Shown: piece by piece, positions 7,573 through 15,947 of the stretch
How the letters are laid out: each line of letters begins with the position of its first letter
Position numbering within the stretch: the stretch's first letter is position 1
From: Comamonas piscis
GTDB lineage: Bacteria > Pseudomonadota > Gammaproteobacteria > Burkholderiales > Burkholderiaceae_C
Assembly (NCBI RefSeq): GCF_014109725.1
Contig: NZ_CP058554.1
Coordinates: 3,224,001-3,288,000, forward strand
Direction: 5' to 3'
Length of the DNA: 64,000 bases
Made by a program: the position numbers and the translations under genes
The notes under the pieces: generated by a model
What the model was told of the DNA's origin: nothing
Database searches by the model: none
What the model saw: only the letters and a program-made list of their open reading frames with translations

Positions 7573-8556
7573 ATGAAGCGTCGAGTTTTTTGTGCCACCG
7601 CCACCCTGGTTGCCAGCATGGGGTTTGCTGCCGCAGCCGCTGCCCAAACCAAATGGGATTTCGCCACGGCGTATGCGCCATTCAACTTCCACTCCAAGAA
7701 CAATGAACAGTTCGTCAAGGACGTGGACGCTGCCACCAGCGGCAAGCTCAAGATCACTCCCCACTTTGGTGCATCGCTTTTCAAAATGCCCGAAATCAAG
7801 CGCGCCGTGCAAACCGGTAATGCGCAGATGGGTGAGTTCTTTCTGGTGAGCTTCCAGAACGAATCGCAAATCTTTGGCGTAGATGGCTTGCCCTTCCTCG
7901 TCAACAACTACGACGACGCCTACAAGCTCTACCAAGCCCAAAAGCCCGCGCTGCAAAAGCTGCTGGACAAGCAAGGCCAAGTCTTGCTGTATTCGGTGGC
8001 CTGGCCACCCCAAGGCATCTACACCAAGAAGCCGATCAACTCGGTCGCTGACCTCAAGGGCATGAAGTGGCGCGTCTACTCGCCCACCACCGCCCGCATT
8101 GGCGAGCTGATTGGCGCGCAACCCGCCACCGTGCAAGAGGCTGAACTGTCCCAGGCCCTGGCCACCGGCGTGGTCGATGGCCTGATCACCTCCAGCGCAA
8201 CCGGTGCCGACAACAAGCTGTTCGAGAACCTGAAGTACTACTACAACGTGCAGGCCTGGATCCCCAAGAATGCCGTGACCGTCAGCAAGAAGGCGTTCAA
8301 CGCGCTGGGTAAGCCCGAGCAGGAAGCGGTGCTGAAGGCGGCCGCTGCTGCGGAAGAGCGCGGCTGGAAGGAATCCAAGGAAGTGGATGCCAAGTCGCTG
8401 GCCACCTTGAAGCAAGGCGGCATGAGCATCGAGCTGCCATCGGCCCAGCTCAAGGCTGACCTGGCCAAGGTGGGTGAGACAGTGGTCAAGGAATGGACCG
8501 ACAAGGCCGGCGCCGAAGGCAAGGCCATTCTGGACGCCTACAAGGCCGCCAAGTAA
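7573..8556 (+). CDS. dctP: TRAP transporter solute-binding protein (DctP family)
   Basis: Periplasmic binding protein that captures an organic acid and delivers it to the DctQM membrane subunits encoded directly downstream. It has 327 residues with a 24-residue signal peptide (MKRRVFCATATLVASMGFAA, ending AAAQT). Family landmarks are GKLKITPHFGASLF, IKRAVQTGNAQMGEFFL, LKGMKWRVYSPTTARIGELIG (the region holding the carboxylate-binding arginine) and VVDGLITSSATG. An AAGGAG site precedes the ATG. This is the first gene of a dctP-dctQ-dctM operon. The substrate is not identifiable; DctP proteins bind C4-dicarboxylates, 2-keto acids, aromatic acids and others. Confidence 0.92.
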   Translation: MKRRVFCATATLVASMGFAAAAAAQTKWDFATAYAPFNFHSKNNEQFVKDVDAATSGKLKITPHFGASLFKMPEIKRAVQTGNAQMGEFFLVSFQNESQIFGVDGLPFLVNNYDDAYKLYQAQKPALQKLLDKQGQVLLYSVAWPPQGIYTKKPINSVADLKGMKWRVYSPTTARIGELIGAQPATVQEAELSQALATGVVDGLITSSATGADNKLFENLKYYYNVQAWIPKNAVTVSKKAFNALGKPEQEAVLKAAAAAEERGWKESKEVDAKSLATLKQGGMSIELPSAQLKADLAKVGETVVKEWTDKAGAEGKAILDAYKAAK

Positions 8557-8635
8557 TCCATGGCCCACGCTGTGCAGCTTGGTGCAAGCCCCGTGCTTGA
8601 ACCGGCTGCACAGTCCGCAACCTTTACTGCTTTGA

Positions 8636-9151
8636 ATGACAAGCATGCGCAAGCTATTAAATGGACTGTATGACGCCTCTGCCTGGTTGGCAGGGCTGTC
8701 GATGATCGGCATCCTGGTGATGGTGCTGCTCACCGTGGTGAGCCGCCTGATCGGCTTCAGTGCCCCTGGCACCGATGCCTATGCCGGCTATGCCATGGCC
8801 GGAGCGGGCTTTATGGCCCTGGCCAGCACCCTTAAAAAAGGCGAGCACATCCGTGTGACCTTGCTACTGGGTGCGCTCAAAGGCGCTGCCCTCAAAACCA
8901 TGGAGGTGATTGCGCTAGTGATCGCCACCATCCTTTCGGGCTTTTTGGCGTTTTACTCCGCGCGTCTGGTCTGGCAATCCTGGGAGATCGACGACATCTC
9001 CGTGGGCATGGACGCCTCGCCGCTGTGGATTCCGCAACTTTTTATGGCACTGGGTACCCTGGTGTTTTTTATCGCCTTTTGCGACGAGCTGGTACTGGAG
9101 CTGACAGGCAAACGCCAGGCTGTGGTCAAAGAGGACGCCCACCATGAATGA
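8636..9151 (+). CDS. dctQ: TRAP transporter small permease subunit (DctQ family)
   Basis: A 171-residue inner-membrane protein with four predicted transmembrane segments (about residues 15-40, 52-68, 88-112 and 132-155), standard for DctQ. It pairs with DctM to form the sodium-driven TRAP permease. The start could be 8636 or the ATG at 8645; neither has a clear ribosome binding site. The gene follows dctP after a gap of about 80 nt, and its 3' end overlaps the dctM start by 8 nt, implying translational coupling. Confidence 0.88.
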   Translation: MTSMRKLLNGLYDASAWLAGLSMIGILVMVLLTVVSRLIGFSAPGTDAYAGYAMAGAGFMALASTLKKGEHIRVTLLLGALKGAALKTMEVIALVIATILSGFLAFYSARLVWQSWEIDDISVGMDASPLWIPQLFMALGTLVFFIAFCDELVLELTGKRQAVVKEDAHHE

Positions 9152-10439
9152 AATTACCGCCAGCATTGCGCTGATCGTGGTGCTGCTGGCCCTGTTGGGC
9201 GGCGGCGTCTGGGTGGGTCTGACCTTGGCCGGGGTGGCCTGGTTTGGCATGGAGTTCTTCACCGCCCGCGCGGCTGGGGACGCGATGGCGATGACCATCT
9301 GGGGCTCATCCAGCAGCTGGACCCTGACGGCCCTGCCGCTGTTCGTCTGGATGGGTGAGATTCTCTACCGCACCAACCTGTCAGAGAGCATGTTCCGTGG
9401 CCTCGCGCCCTGGGTCAACCTGCTGCCTGGTCGCCTGCTGCATACCAATGTGATCGGCTGCACGATTTTTGCAGCGGTGTCCGGCTCTTCGGCGGCTACT
9501 TGCGCCACCGTGGGCAAGATGAATGTGCCTGAGCTGATGAAGCGCGGTTACCCCGAGAACATGGTCATCGGCTCCCTGGGCGGCCCGGCCACCCTGGGCC
9601 TGCTGATTCCGCCATCGATCATTCTGATCGTCTACGGTGTGGCGGCAGAGATGTCGATCTCCAAGCTGTTCATGGCCGGCGTGCTGCCCGGCATCATGCT
9701 GGCGCTGATGTTCAGCGGCTGGATCATCGTCTGGTCCCTGCTCAACCCCAGCAAGATCCCCAAGGCCGATGGCACGATGAGCTTCAAGCAAAAGCTCTAT
9801 GAGTCGCGCCACCTGATCCCGGTGGTGCTGCTGATCGCCTCGGTGATCGCCAGCATCTACTCGGGCATTGCGACCGCCACCGAAGCCGCTGCGATTGGCG
9901 TGCTGGGCTCGTTGATACTGTCTGCCGCGCAGGGTGCATTGACCTGGAAGAACTTCAAGGATTCGCTGTTCGGTGCCACGCGCCTCTACTGCATGATCGC
10001 CTTGATTCTGGCCGGTGCCTCGTTCATGACCCTGTCGATGGGCTATATCGGCCTGCCACGCCAGCTGGCCGAGTTCGTTGGCAGCCTGAACCTGTCGCCT
10101 GCGATGCTGATCGTTGTGCTGGGTATCTTCTACATCCTGATTGGCTGTTTCCTGGATGGCATCTCCACCATCGTGCTGACCATGGGTGTGGTGCTGCCGA
10201 TCATCCAGGCGGCCGGTATCGATCCGCTGTGGTTCGGCATTTTCCTGGTGATCACCGTGGAGACTGCGCAGATCACGCCACCCGTGGGCTTTAACCTGTT
10301 TGTGCTGCAAAGCATGACGGGCAAGCAGATCACCTACCTGGCCCGTGTCTGCGCGCCCTACTTTGTGCTGATGGTGATGGCCTTGGCGATTCTCTGGTTC
10401 TTCCCCGAGATCGTGACCGTGCTGCCGAACAACATGTAA
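9144..10439 (+). CDS. dctM: TRAP transporter large permease subunit (DctM family)
   Basis: A 431-residue, roughly 12-helix transport subunit of the TRAP system. DctM-typical stretches include AAVSGSSAATCATVGKM, GGPATLGLLIPPSIILIVYG and ITPPVGFNLFVLQSMTG. It overlaps the end of dctQ by 8 nt and is followed 21 nt later by a strong hairpin terminator, so the operon is exactly dctPQM. The facing lysR gene at 10514 is convergent, and its role toward this operon is doubtful. Confidence 0.94.
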   Translation: MNEITASIALIVVLLALLGGGVWVGLTLAGVAWFGMEFFTARAAGDAMAMTIWGSSSSWTLTALPLFVWMGEILYRTNLSESMFRGLAPWVNLLPGRLLHTNVIGCTIFAAVSGSSAATCATVGKMNVPELMKRGYPENMVIGSLGGPATLGLLIPPSIILIVYGVAAEMSISKLFMAGVLPGIMLALMFSGWIIVWSLLNPSKIPKADGTMSFKQKLYESRHLIPVVLLIASVIASIYSGIATATEAAAIGVLGSLILSAAQGALTWKNFKDSLFGATRLYCMIALILAGASFMTLSMGYIGLPRQLAEFVGSLNLSPAMLIVVLGIFYILIGCFLDGISTIVLTMGVVLPIIQAAGIDPLWFGIFLVITVETAQITPPVGFNLFVLQSMTGKQITYLARVCAPYFVLMVMALAILWFFPEIVTVLPNNM

Positions 10440-10460
10440 ACCTCGCGTTGATCCGCTACG

Positions 10461-10489
10461 AACCGGCTGCTTAGGCAGCCGGTTTTTTT
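10461..10489 (+). terminator. Bidirectional terminator between dctM and the lysR gene
   Basis: Perfect 10-bp stem AACCGGCTGC (10461-10470) with GCAGCCGGTT (10475-10484), 4-nt loop and a run of seven T. It sits between convergent genes. Confidence 0.9.
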
Positions 10490-10513
10490 CGCCTGCCTCA
10501 GCGCGGTACTACA

Positions 10514-11404
10514 TCAACACATCAGCAACGCCTGCTGCTCCTGCACCGTGCCCTGCAAAAAGCGCCAGACGACCTGGATACCGGGCAGCGAGCGCAGCTC
10601 CGGCGGCATCGACATCCAGAAAGTGCGGGTGAACTGCGCATGCTCGGGCAGCACGCGCTGCAGCAAAGGGTCCTTGTCGGCCAGAAAGCCCGGCAGCACG
10701 CCCAGGCCCGCGCCGGTGCGCACGGCGGTGTACTGCGCCAAGATGCTGGTGCTGCGAAAGCTGAAGCGCTGGGGCGCGCTCAGGCTGTCGAGAAACTGCA
10801 GCTCTTTGGTGAACAGCTGGTCATCCACATAGTGCACAAAACGGTGGCTGGCCAGGCCCTCGGTCGAGGTTATCAGCGGGTGGCGGGCTAGGTATTCGCG
10901 CTGGCCATACAGGTACAACCGGTACTCGGTCAGGCGGCTGGTCACAACGGTATCGCGCACGGGGCGATCGAGCGAGATGACGATATCGGCCTCGCGGCGC
11001 GAGAGCTGCAGCATGCGCGGCACGGCCAGCAGGTCGATGGTCAGCAAGGGATAGCGCTGGGCCAGCAAGGCCAGGTGTTTGGCCAGCACCTGGGTGCCAA
11101 AGCCTTCGGTGACGCCAATGCGCACCACGCCGCTAGGCGTCTCAGAACTCTGGCTGGCGGCGATGGGGGCGATGCCACGCGCAATCTGGTCCATGGCCTC
11201 GGCGCGCGGCTGCAGCTGGCGGCCGGCATCGGTCAGCTTGTAGCCGCTGCCCTCGCGGGTGAACAAGGTGGCGCCGAGCTGCTTTTCCAGCGCCTGGATG
11301 CGGCGCGACACCGTCGTGTGCTCCACGCCCAGCGCCTTGGCCGCACCCACCAGGGTGCCCGCCTGCACCAAGGCCCAGAAAAAGCGCAAATGATCCCAAT
11401 CCAT
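10514..11404 (-). CDS. LysR-type transcriptional regulator
   Basis: A 296-residue DNA-binding regulator. The N-terminal winged helix-turn-helix is at residues ~1-60 (MDWDHLRFFWALVQAGTLVG, then VEHTTVSRRIQALEKQLG as the recognition helix region). The LysR substrate-binding domain follows from about residue 90 (GVVRIGVTEGFGTQVLAKHL). The ATG at 11404 is preferred over an upstream start at 11443 because MDWDHLRFF matches usual family starts. It reads in the same direction as the cycA-like permease, 84 nt downstream of it. A perfect 7-bp dyad lies 19-39 nt upstream of the start, and a related one lies upstream of cycA, suggesting it controls itself and the permease. Confidence 0.92.
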   Translation of the reverse strand: MDWDHLRFFWALVQAGTLVGAAKALGVEHTTVSRRIQALEKQLGATLFTREGSGYKLTDAGRQLQPRAEAMDQIARGIAPIAASQSSETPSGVVRIGVTEGFGTQVLAKHLALLAQRYPLLTIDLLAVPRMLQLSRREADIVISLDRPVRDTVVTSRLTEYRLYLYGQREYLARHPLITSTEGLASHRFVHYVDDQLFTKELQFLDSLSAPQRFSFRSTSILAQYTAVRTGAGLGVLPGFLADKDPLLQRVLPEHAQFTRTFWMSMPPELRSLPGIQVVWRFLQGTVQEQQALLMC

Positions 11405-11422
11405 GCCAGCCCCTTGTCGATG

Positions 11423-11443
11423 TTGCACAGCATTATTGTGCAA
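11423..11443. promoter_or_regulatory. Putative LysR operator (dyad) upstream of lysR
   Basis: TTGCACA (11423-11429) and TGTGCAA (11437-11443) form a perfect 7-bp dyad with a 7-nt centre and T-N11-A spacing, in the 84-nt gap between cycA and lysR. Autoregulation is the usual LysR pattern; its use here is inferred. Confidence 0.5.
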
Positions 11444-11488
11444 ATTTGCAACATTGGGGCGGCAGACCAGGAGGCGGACTGTCTCCTA

Positions 11489-12892
11489 TCAGGCGCGTTG
11501 TGCGCGCTTGCGTTGCCAGGCGTAAGCCAGGCCCAGCAGCACAAACCAGGCGGGGGTGGCGATCAGCGCCTGGCGGGTGTCCAGCTCCAGGGTAAGCAGC
11601 ACCAGCACGGCGGCAAAGAACGCCAGGCAGGCCCAGCACATAAACACACCACCGGGCATACGGTAGTTGGATGTGCGGTGCAGCTCTGGCCGCTGCTTGC
11701 GGTAGCTGATATAGGACAGCAGGATCAGCGACCAGACAAACATGAAGAGGATGGCCGAGACGGTGGTCACCAGGGTGAAGGCTTCGACCAGATTGGGGAT
11801 GAGCCACATCGTCACGGCACCGCCCATCAGGCAGACGCAAGAGAACAGCAGGCCGCGCGAAGGCACGCTGCTGGCTGAGAGCTTGCCAAAGGCACGCGGT
11901 GCGTCGCCCTTGAGCGCCAGCCCAAAGAGCATGCGGCTGGTCGAGAACACGCCGCTATTGGCAGACGAGGCGGCGGAGGTCAGCACCACAAAATTGATCA
12001 CGCTGGCCGCTGCGGGCAGGCCAGCCAGCACAAACAGCTCGACAAAGGGGCTCTTGCTGGGCACCACATCGCGCCATGGGGTCACCGCCATGATGGCGAT
12101 CAGCGCGCAGACGTAGAAGATGATGATGCGAATCGGGATCGAGTTGATCGCGCGCGGCAGCGTGCGGTGCGGGTCCTTGGCCTCGGCGGCGGTGGTGCCC
12201 ACCAGCTCAATCCCGACAAAGGCAAACACCGCTATCTGGAAGCCGGCAAAAAAGCCCATCGCCCCATGGGGGAAGAGCCCCCCATCGTTCCAGAGGTTGG
12301 CGATGCTGGCCTGGCGCCCGGACGGCGAGCTAAAACCGGTGCTGACCATGTAGAGGCCCGTGCCCACCAGGGCCACAATCGCCACAATCTTGATCATCGC
12401 AAACCAGAACTCGACCTCGCCAAACAGCTTGACGGTCAGCAGGTTGAGCGACAGCAGCAAGGCCACGCAGGCGATCGCCGGTGCCCACTGCGGCAGATCC
12501 GGCCACCAGAACTGGGCATAGGCCGAGATCGCAATCACATCGGCAATGCCGGTGATGATCCAGCAGAACCAGTAGGTCCAACCGGTAAAGAAGCCGGCCC
12601 AGGGGCCCAGCAGGTCATCCGAGAAATCGATGAAGGACTTGTACTGCAGGTTGGACAGCAGCAGCTCGCCCATCGCCCGCATCACAAAGAACAGCATGAT
12701 GCCGATGATGGCGTAGACAAGGACGATGGAGGGGCCCGCCAGGCTGATGGTTTTGCCCGAGCCCATGAAGAGCCCTGTGCCGATGGCGCCACCGATGGCG
12801 ATCAGCTGGATATGGCGGTTGCTGAGATTGCGTTGGAGATCATCGGTGCCAGGCTCGGCCCCCGATTGCTCCGCTGGGGCCTGTTTGCTCAT
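11489..12892 (-). CDS. cycA: Amino-acid permease, CycA-like (D-serine/D-alanine/glycine transporter)
   Basis: Inner-membrane proton symporter of the AAT/APC family, 467 residues with about 12 transmembrane segments. The N-terminus has RHIQLIAIGGAIGTGLFMGS, the APC family signature. The segment ELLLSNLQYKSFIDFSDD, then GPWAGFFTGWTYWFCW and AYAQFWWPDLP, closely resembles E. coli CycA, so D-Ala, D-Ser or Gly import is the best guess. It starts at ATG 12892. Upstream are a hairpin followed by a T-run and a candidate LysR-site dyad. The lysR gene follows downstream on the same strand. Confidence 0.85.
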   Translation of the reverse strand: MSKQAPAEQSGAEPGTDDLQRNLSNRHIQLIAIGGAIGTGLFMGSGKTISLAGPSIVLVYAIIGIMLFFVMRAMGELLLSNLQYKSFIDFSDDLLGPWAGFFTGWTYWFCWIITGIADVIAISAYAQFWWPDLPQWAPAIACVALLLSLNLLTVKLFGEVEFWFAMIKIVAIVALVGTGLYMVSTGFSSPSGRQASIANLWNDGGLFPHGAMGFFAGFQIAVFAFVGIELVGTTAAEAKDPHRTLPRAINSIPIRIIIFYVCALIAIMAVTPWRDVVPSKSPFVELFVLAGLPAAASVINFVVLTSAASSANSGVFSTSRMLFGLALKGDAPRAFGKLSASSVPSRGLLFSCVCLMGGAVTMWLIPNLVEAFTLVTTVSAILFMFVWSLILLSYISYRKQRPELHRTSNYRMPGGVFMCWACLAFFAAVLVLLTLELDTRQALIATPAWFVLLGLAYAWQRKRAQRA

Positions 12893-12916
12893 GGGATGAC
12901 GCGCAGTAGGTTAGCG

Positions 12917-12968
12917 AAAAAAGAGGTGCGGCCTCCGTGCTGTAGCCCGGACGCACCGCAAAGGTGCG
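12917..12968 (-). terminator. Terminator-like hairpin with competing upstream stem in the cycA leader
   Basis: On the minus strand GGTGCG (12957-12952) pairs with CGCACC (12930-12925), extended by TCCG/CGGA (12951-12948 with 12937-12934), and is followed by TCTTTTTT. The same GGTGCG can instead pair with CGCACC at 12968-12963 through a 5-nt loop. It may simply terminate the gene ending at 13024, or act as an attenuator for cycA. Confidence 0.55.
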
Positions 12969-12973
12969 CAAGG

Positions 12974-13003
12974 ATAAAACAGGGTCTGGACTAAAAGTTC
13001 CAA
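12974..13003 (-). promoter_or_regulatory. Putative cycA promoter
   Basis: TTGGAA (13003-12998) and TTTTAT (12979-12974) with an 18-nt spacer on the minus strand, directly downstream of the candidate regulator dyad at 13016-13035. Both hexamers are only partial matches. Confidence 0.3.
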
Positions 13004-13015
13004 AAGGTTATTCTG

Positions 13016-13035
13016 TTGCGCAACTAATTGTGCAA
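13016..13035. promoter_or_regulatory. Candidate second LysR-site dyad upstream of cycA
   Basis: TTGCGCA (13016-13022) and TGTGCAA (13029-13035), separated by 6 nt, resemble the dyad at 11423-11443 (TTGCACA/TGTGCAA). It overlaps the 3' end of the gene at 13024-13635 and sits just upstream of the putative cycA -35 element. Confidence 0.35.
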
Positions 13036-13635
13036 AGCCACCAGTTTTCCGCCTACGCGCTGTGCCAATGCCTGCAAAGGCGCGACAGCGCTGGTTTCCA
13101 ATACAGACAGCGGATAACTATCGCTATCAATGTCGAAACAGACCAAATCCAGGTTCTGGCTGCGCAGGTAGTCGCCCGCTTCCTGCAAGGCCTCATGGTT
13201 CAGCGCTTTGCTGCGTGCCAGCGCCTGCCAGTCCAAACCACGCAGTTGCACCGTTTGCAGCTGCTGCAGCGCCCAGATGGCGTCGTCCATGTTCAGCTTC
13301 CAGTCCAGCTCGAAGTTCTGCCTGCGGCGCTGCAGGCCCTCGACCAGTGCCAGCCACGGCGTCACATGCTCAGCCTCGTCCATCCCCCGGTTGACCAGGT
13401 CATCGGCAAAGCGATCGAGGTACTGCGCTGGCTGCTCGATGGCCTGCCGCACCTCGCCCCACAGCTCCTCCCTATCCTCCAAGGCCAGCGCCTGGCCGAG
13501 GGCCATGCACAAGGCCTGCCAATCGTCCATCGTCGGCTCGGTTGCTGGCTCCGGCGCAAGCGCGGATGCGGAGTGTGCGTCTTGCACAGGCGGCTTGGCG
13601 CCCAACAGCTGAGCAATTCTGTCCAACCAACCCAT
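13024..13635 (-). CDS. Conserved hypothetical protein (possibly DUF6630-like)
   Basis: A 203-residue soluble protein with no signal peptide or membrane segment. It starts MGWLDRIAQLLGAK after a GAGGAG site 8 nt upstream. After a low-complexity Ala/Pro stretch (~residues 20-35) it is Trp- and Leu-rich and mostly helical, ending with LVCFDIDSDSYPLSVLE and a short C-terminal helix. The DIDSDSYPL segment reminds me of DUF6630-type proteins, but I am not sure of that assignment. It is monocistronic, divergent from mmsA and upstream of cycA on the same strand. I do not know its function. Confidence 0.65.
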   Translation of the reverse strand: MGWLDRIAQLLGAKPPVQDAHSASALAPEPATEPTMDDWQALCMALGQALALEDREELWGEVRQAIEQPAQYLDRFADDLVNRGMDEAEHVTPWLALVEGLQRRRQNFELDWKLNMDDAIWALQQLQTVQLRGLDWQALARSKALNHEALQEAGDYLRSQNLDLVCFDIDSDSYPLSVLETSAVAPLQALAQRVGGKLVALHN

Positions 13636-13831
13636 GCCGGTCTCCTCGTTACAAGCGATCAAAACAGTATGCACCAGGCAGCCAGAAGGCAACTGCCTGT
13701 GCAACCCCGCACAGCCATGTGCAGCCAACCGCTTGCCTGGGCGAATGCGCACATCTACCATGGGCATCAACGGTAGCTTGCCCGCTGGCAGCCTGCCGCC
13801 GCTCGTTACCCAAGATATTCTGGAGACAAAC

Positions 13832-15355
13832 ATGAACGCACCGCAATCCACCAGCACCTTGGCGCCCACCGTCAAGCTGTTGATCAACGGCCAGTTGGTC
13901 GAATCCAAGACCACACAATGGCGCGACGTCGTCAACCCTGCGACGCAGCAGGTGCTGGCCCGTGTGCCTTATGCCACGCCGGAAGAAATCAACGCCGCAG
14001 TGGCCAATGCCAAGGAAGCGTTCAAAACCTGGAAGAAGACGCCGATCGGCGCGCGCGCCCGCATCTTCCTCAAGCTCCAGCAGCTGATCCGCGAAAACAT
14101 GAAAGAGCTGGCCGCCATCCTGACGGCCGAGCAAGGCAAGACCCTGCCTGATGCCGAAGGCGATGTCTTCCGTGGCCTCGAAGTGGTGGAGCATGCGGCC
14201 AATATCGGCTCCCTGCAGCTGGGTGAGCTGGCCAACAATGTGGCTAATGGGGTTGACACCTATACCTTGAACCAGCCTCTGGGTGTGTGCGCTGGCATCA
14301 CCCCCTTTAACTTCCCGGCGATGATCCCGCTGTGGATGTTCCCGATGGCCATTGCGACCGGCAATACCTTTGTGCTCAAGCCCTCCGAGCAAGACCCGAT
14401 GGTCACCATGCGCCTGTGCGAGTTGGCGCTGGAAGCCGGTGTGCCGCCTGGCGTGCTGAACGTGATCCACGGCGGCGAAGACGCCGTCAATGCCATCTGC
14501 GACCACCCCGATATCAAGGCGATCAGCTTTGTTGGCTCGACCAAGGTGGGCACCCATGTCTACAACCGCGCATCGCTGAACGGCAAGCGCGTGCAATGCA
14601 TGATGGGCGCCAAGAACCACGCCATCGTGCTGCCGGACTGCAACAAGGAGCAGTCGCTCAACGCGCTGGCAGGCGCCGCATTTGGTGCCGCGGGTCAGCG
14701 CTGCATGGCCTTGTCGGTGGTGGTGCTGGTGGGCGAGGCCCAAAAATGGATCCCTGACCTGGTCGCCAAGGCCAAGACCCTGAAGGTGTCGGCCGGCACC
14801 GAGTCCGGCACCGATGTGGGCCCGGTCGTGTCCTGCCAGGCGCTGTCGCGGGTGGAAAGCCTCATCGAGCGCGGCATTGCCGATGGCGCCAAGCTGGAGC
14901 TGGATGGCCGCAAGCCGTCGGTCTCCGGTTTCGAGAAGGGCAACTTTGTCGGCCCTACCGTGTTCTCCGGCGTCAAGCCCGGCATGGCCGTGTATGACCA
15001 GGAAGTGTTTGGCCCGGTGCTCTGCATTGCCGAAGCGGCCGATATTGATGAAGCCATTGCCTTTATCAACGCCAACCCGAATGGCAACGGCACGGCCATC
15101 TTCACGCAAAGCGGCGCCGCTGCGCGCAAGTTCCAGGAAGAGATCGATGTCGGCCAGATCGGCATCAATGTGCCTATCCCTGTGCCGGTGCCGCTGTTCT
15201 CGTTCACCGGCAGCCGTGCGTCCAAGCTCGGCGATCTGGGCCCCTACGGCAAGCAAGTGGTGATGTTCTACACGCAAACCAAGACGGTCACGGCCCGCTG
15301 GTTTGACGACAGCACCATCTCGCATGGCGTCAACACCACCATCAGCCTGAAGTAA
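13832..15355 (+). CDS. mmsA: CoA-acylating methylmalonate-semialdehyde dehydrogenase
   Basis: Catalyses NAD- and CoA-dependent oxidation of methylmalonate semialdehyde to propionyl-CoA, the last step of valine (and thymine) degradation. The 507-residue length is normal. Distinctive MmsA features are GITPFNFPAMIPLWMFP, FVGSTKVG, the catalytic cysteine in GAAGQRCMALS (~residue 290) and the C-terminal PIPVPVPLFSFTGSR. The ATG at 13832 follows a TGGAGA site; the frame stays open upstream, but those codons do not resemble the family. It heads a cluster with an isobutyryl-CoA dehydrogenase and mmsB, though its own terminator lies right behind it. Confidence 0.95.
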   Translation: MNAPQSTSTLAPTVKLLINGQLVESKTTQWRDVVNPATQQVLARVPYATPEEINAAVANAKEAFKTWKKTPIGARARIFLKLQQLIRENMKELAAILTAEQGKTLPDAEGDVFRGLEVVEHAANIGSLQLGELANNVANGVDTYTLNQPLGVCAGITPFNFPAMIPLWMFPMAIATGNTFVLKPSEQDPMVTMRLCELALEAGVPPGVLNVIHGGEDAVNAICDHPDIKAISFVGSTKVGTHVYNRASLNGKRVQCMMGAKNHAIVLPDCNKEQSLNALAGAAFGAAGQRCMALSVVVLVGEAQKWIPDLVAKAKTLKVSAGTESGTDVGPVVSCQALSRVESLIERGIADGAKLELDGRKPSVSGFEKGNFVGPTVFSGVKPGMAVYDQEVFGPVLCIAEAADIDEAIAFINANPNGNGTAIFTQSGAAARKFQEEIDVGQIGINVPIPVPVPLFSFTGSRASKLGDLGPYGKQVVMFYTQTKTVTARWFDDSTISHGVNTTISLK

Positions 15356-15363
15356 GCGCAAGG

Positions 15364-15399
15364 CACCGGCGGCCCCATTGGCGGGCAGCCGGTGTTTTT
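15364..15399 (+). terminator. Terminator of mmsA
   Basis: Stem CACCGGC (15364-15370) with GCCGGTG (15388-15394), then five T, starting 9 nt after the mmsA stop codon. Confidence 0.7.
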
Positions 15400-15405
15400 G
15401 CGGCG

Positions 15406-15843
15406 ATGATGGCAGCTATGCCTATCTCCTTCGCATCCCGCCCAGCGCTGCTGGCTCTGTTTTTTGCAGCCTCGGCTGCCCTTGCGCCGCAGACGGTGCT
15501 TGCCCAGGCAGGCGCCGCCTGCGTGAGCGGGGGCAGCACCGAGCAAACCAATGCCTGCGCCGTGCAGGCCTTTCAGCAAGCCGATACCGACAACAACATC
15601 CTGTATGGCGATGTCATGCGCATTCTCTCGGCCCACGAACGCCCGGCGTTGCGCCGCGACCAGAATGAGTGGATTCGGCAGCGCGCTGCTACCTGCAAAA
15701 AGCAGCAGGCCGCGCACGAGGCCCAGCCCGACTGGACGCGCCGCTACCACGAATGCCTGGTGGCCGAGATTGGCAAGCGCCGGCAGGAGTTGATGGTCTG
15801 GCTGCATGAAGGCCCGCCTGCCCAGGCTCTGCAAAAACCATAG
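15406..15843 (+). CDS. Lysozyme-inhibitor LprI-like (DUF1311) secreted protein
   Basis: A 145-residue exported protein with a signal peptide of about 34 residues, ending around TVLAQA. The mature part has paired cysteines (ACVSG, NACAV, ATCKK, HECLV) and the motif QNEWIRQRAATCKK, typical of the LprI/DUF1311 domain found in small periplasmic proteins, some of which inhibit lysozyme. Start candidates are 15406, 15409 and 15418; none has a strong ribosome binding site. It sits between mmsA and the isobutyryl-CoA dehydrogenase with no obvious metabolic link. Lysozyme inhibition itself is unproven. Confidence 0.75.
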   Translation: MMAAMPISFASRPALLALFFAASAALAPQTVLAQAGAACVSGGSTEQTNACAVQAFQQADTDNNILYGDVMRILSAHERPALRRDQNEWIRQRAATCKKQQAAHEAQPDWTRRYHECLVAEIGKRRQELMVWLHEGPPAQALQKP

Positions 15844-15947
15844 CCCGCCGTGTTGCTGCCGCAGAGCAGCCGCCCTATTAAAAAACAAAAACTGCAGTGC
15901 CTGGCCCTAGTCCCGGCACCCACGCAGAAGAGACAGGAGACAAGCCC

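Noticed and set aside
12893..13023. Glycine riboswitch upstream of the glycine/D-amino-acid permease
   Set aside because: The leader shows terminator-type stems, not the conserved glycine aptamer core.
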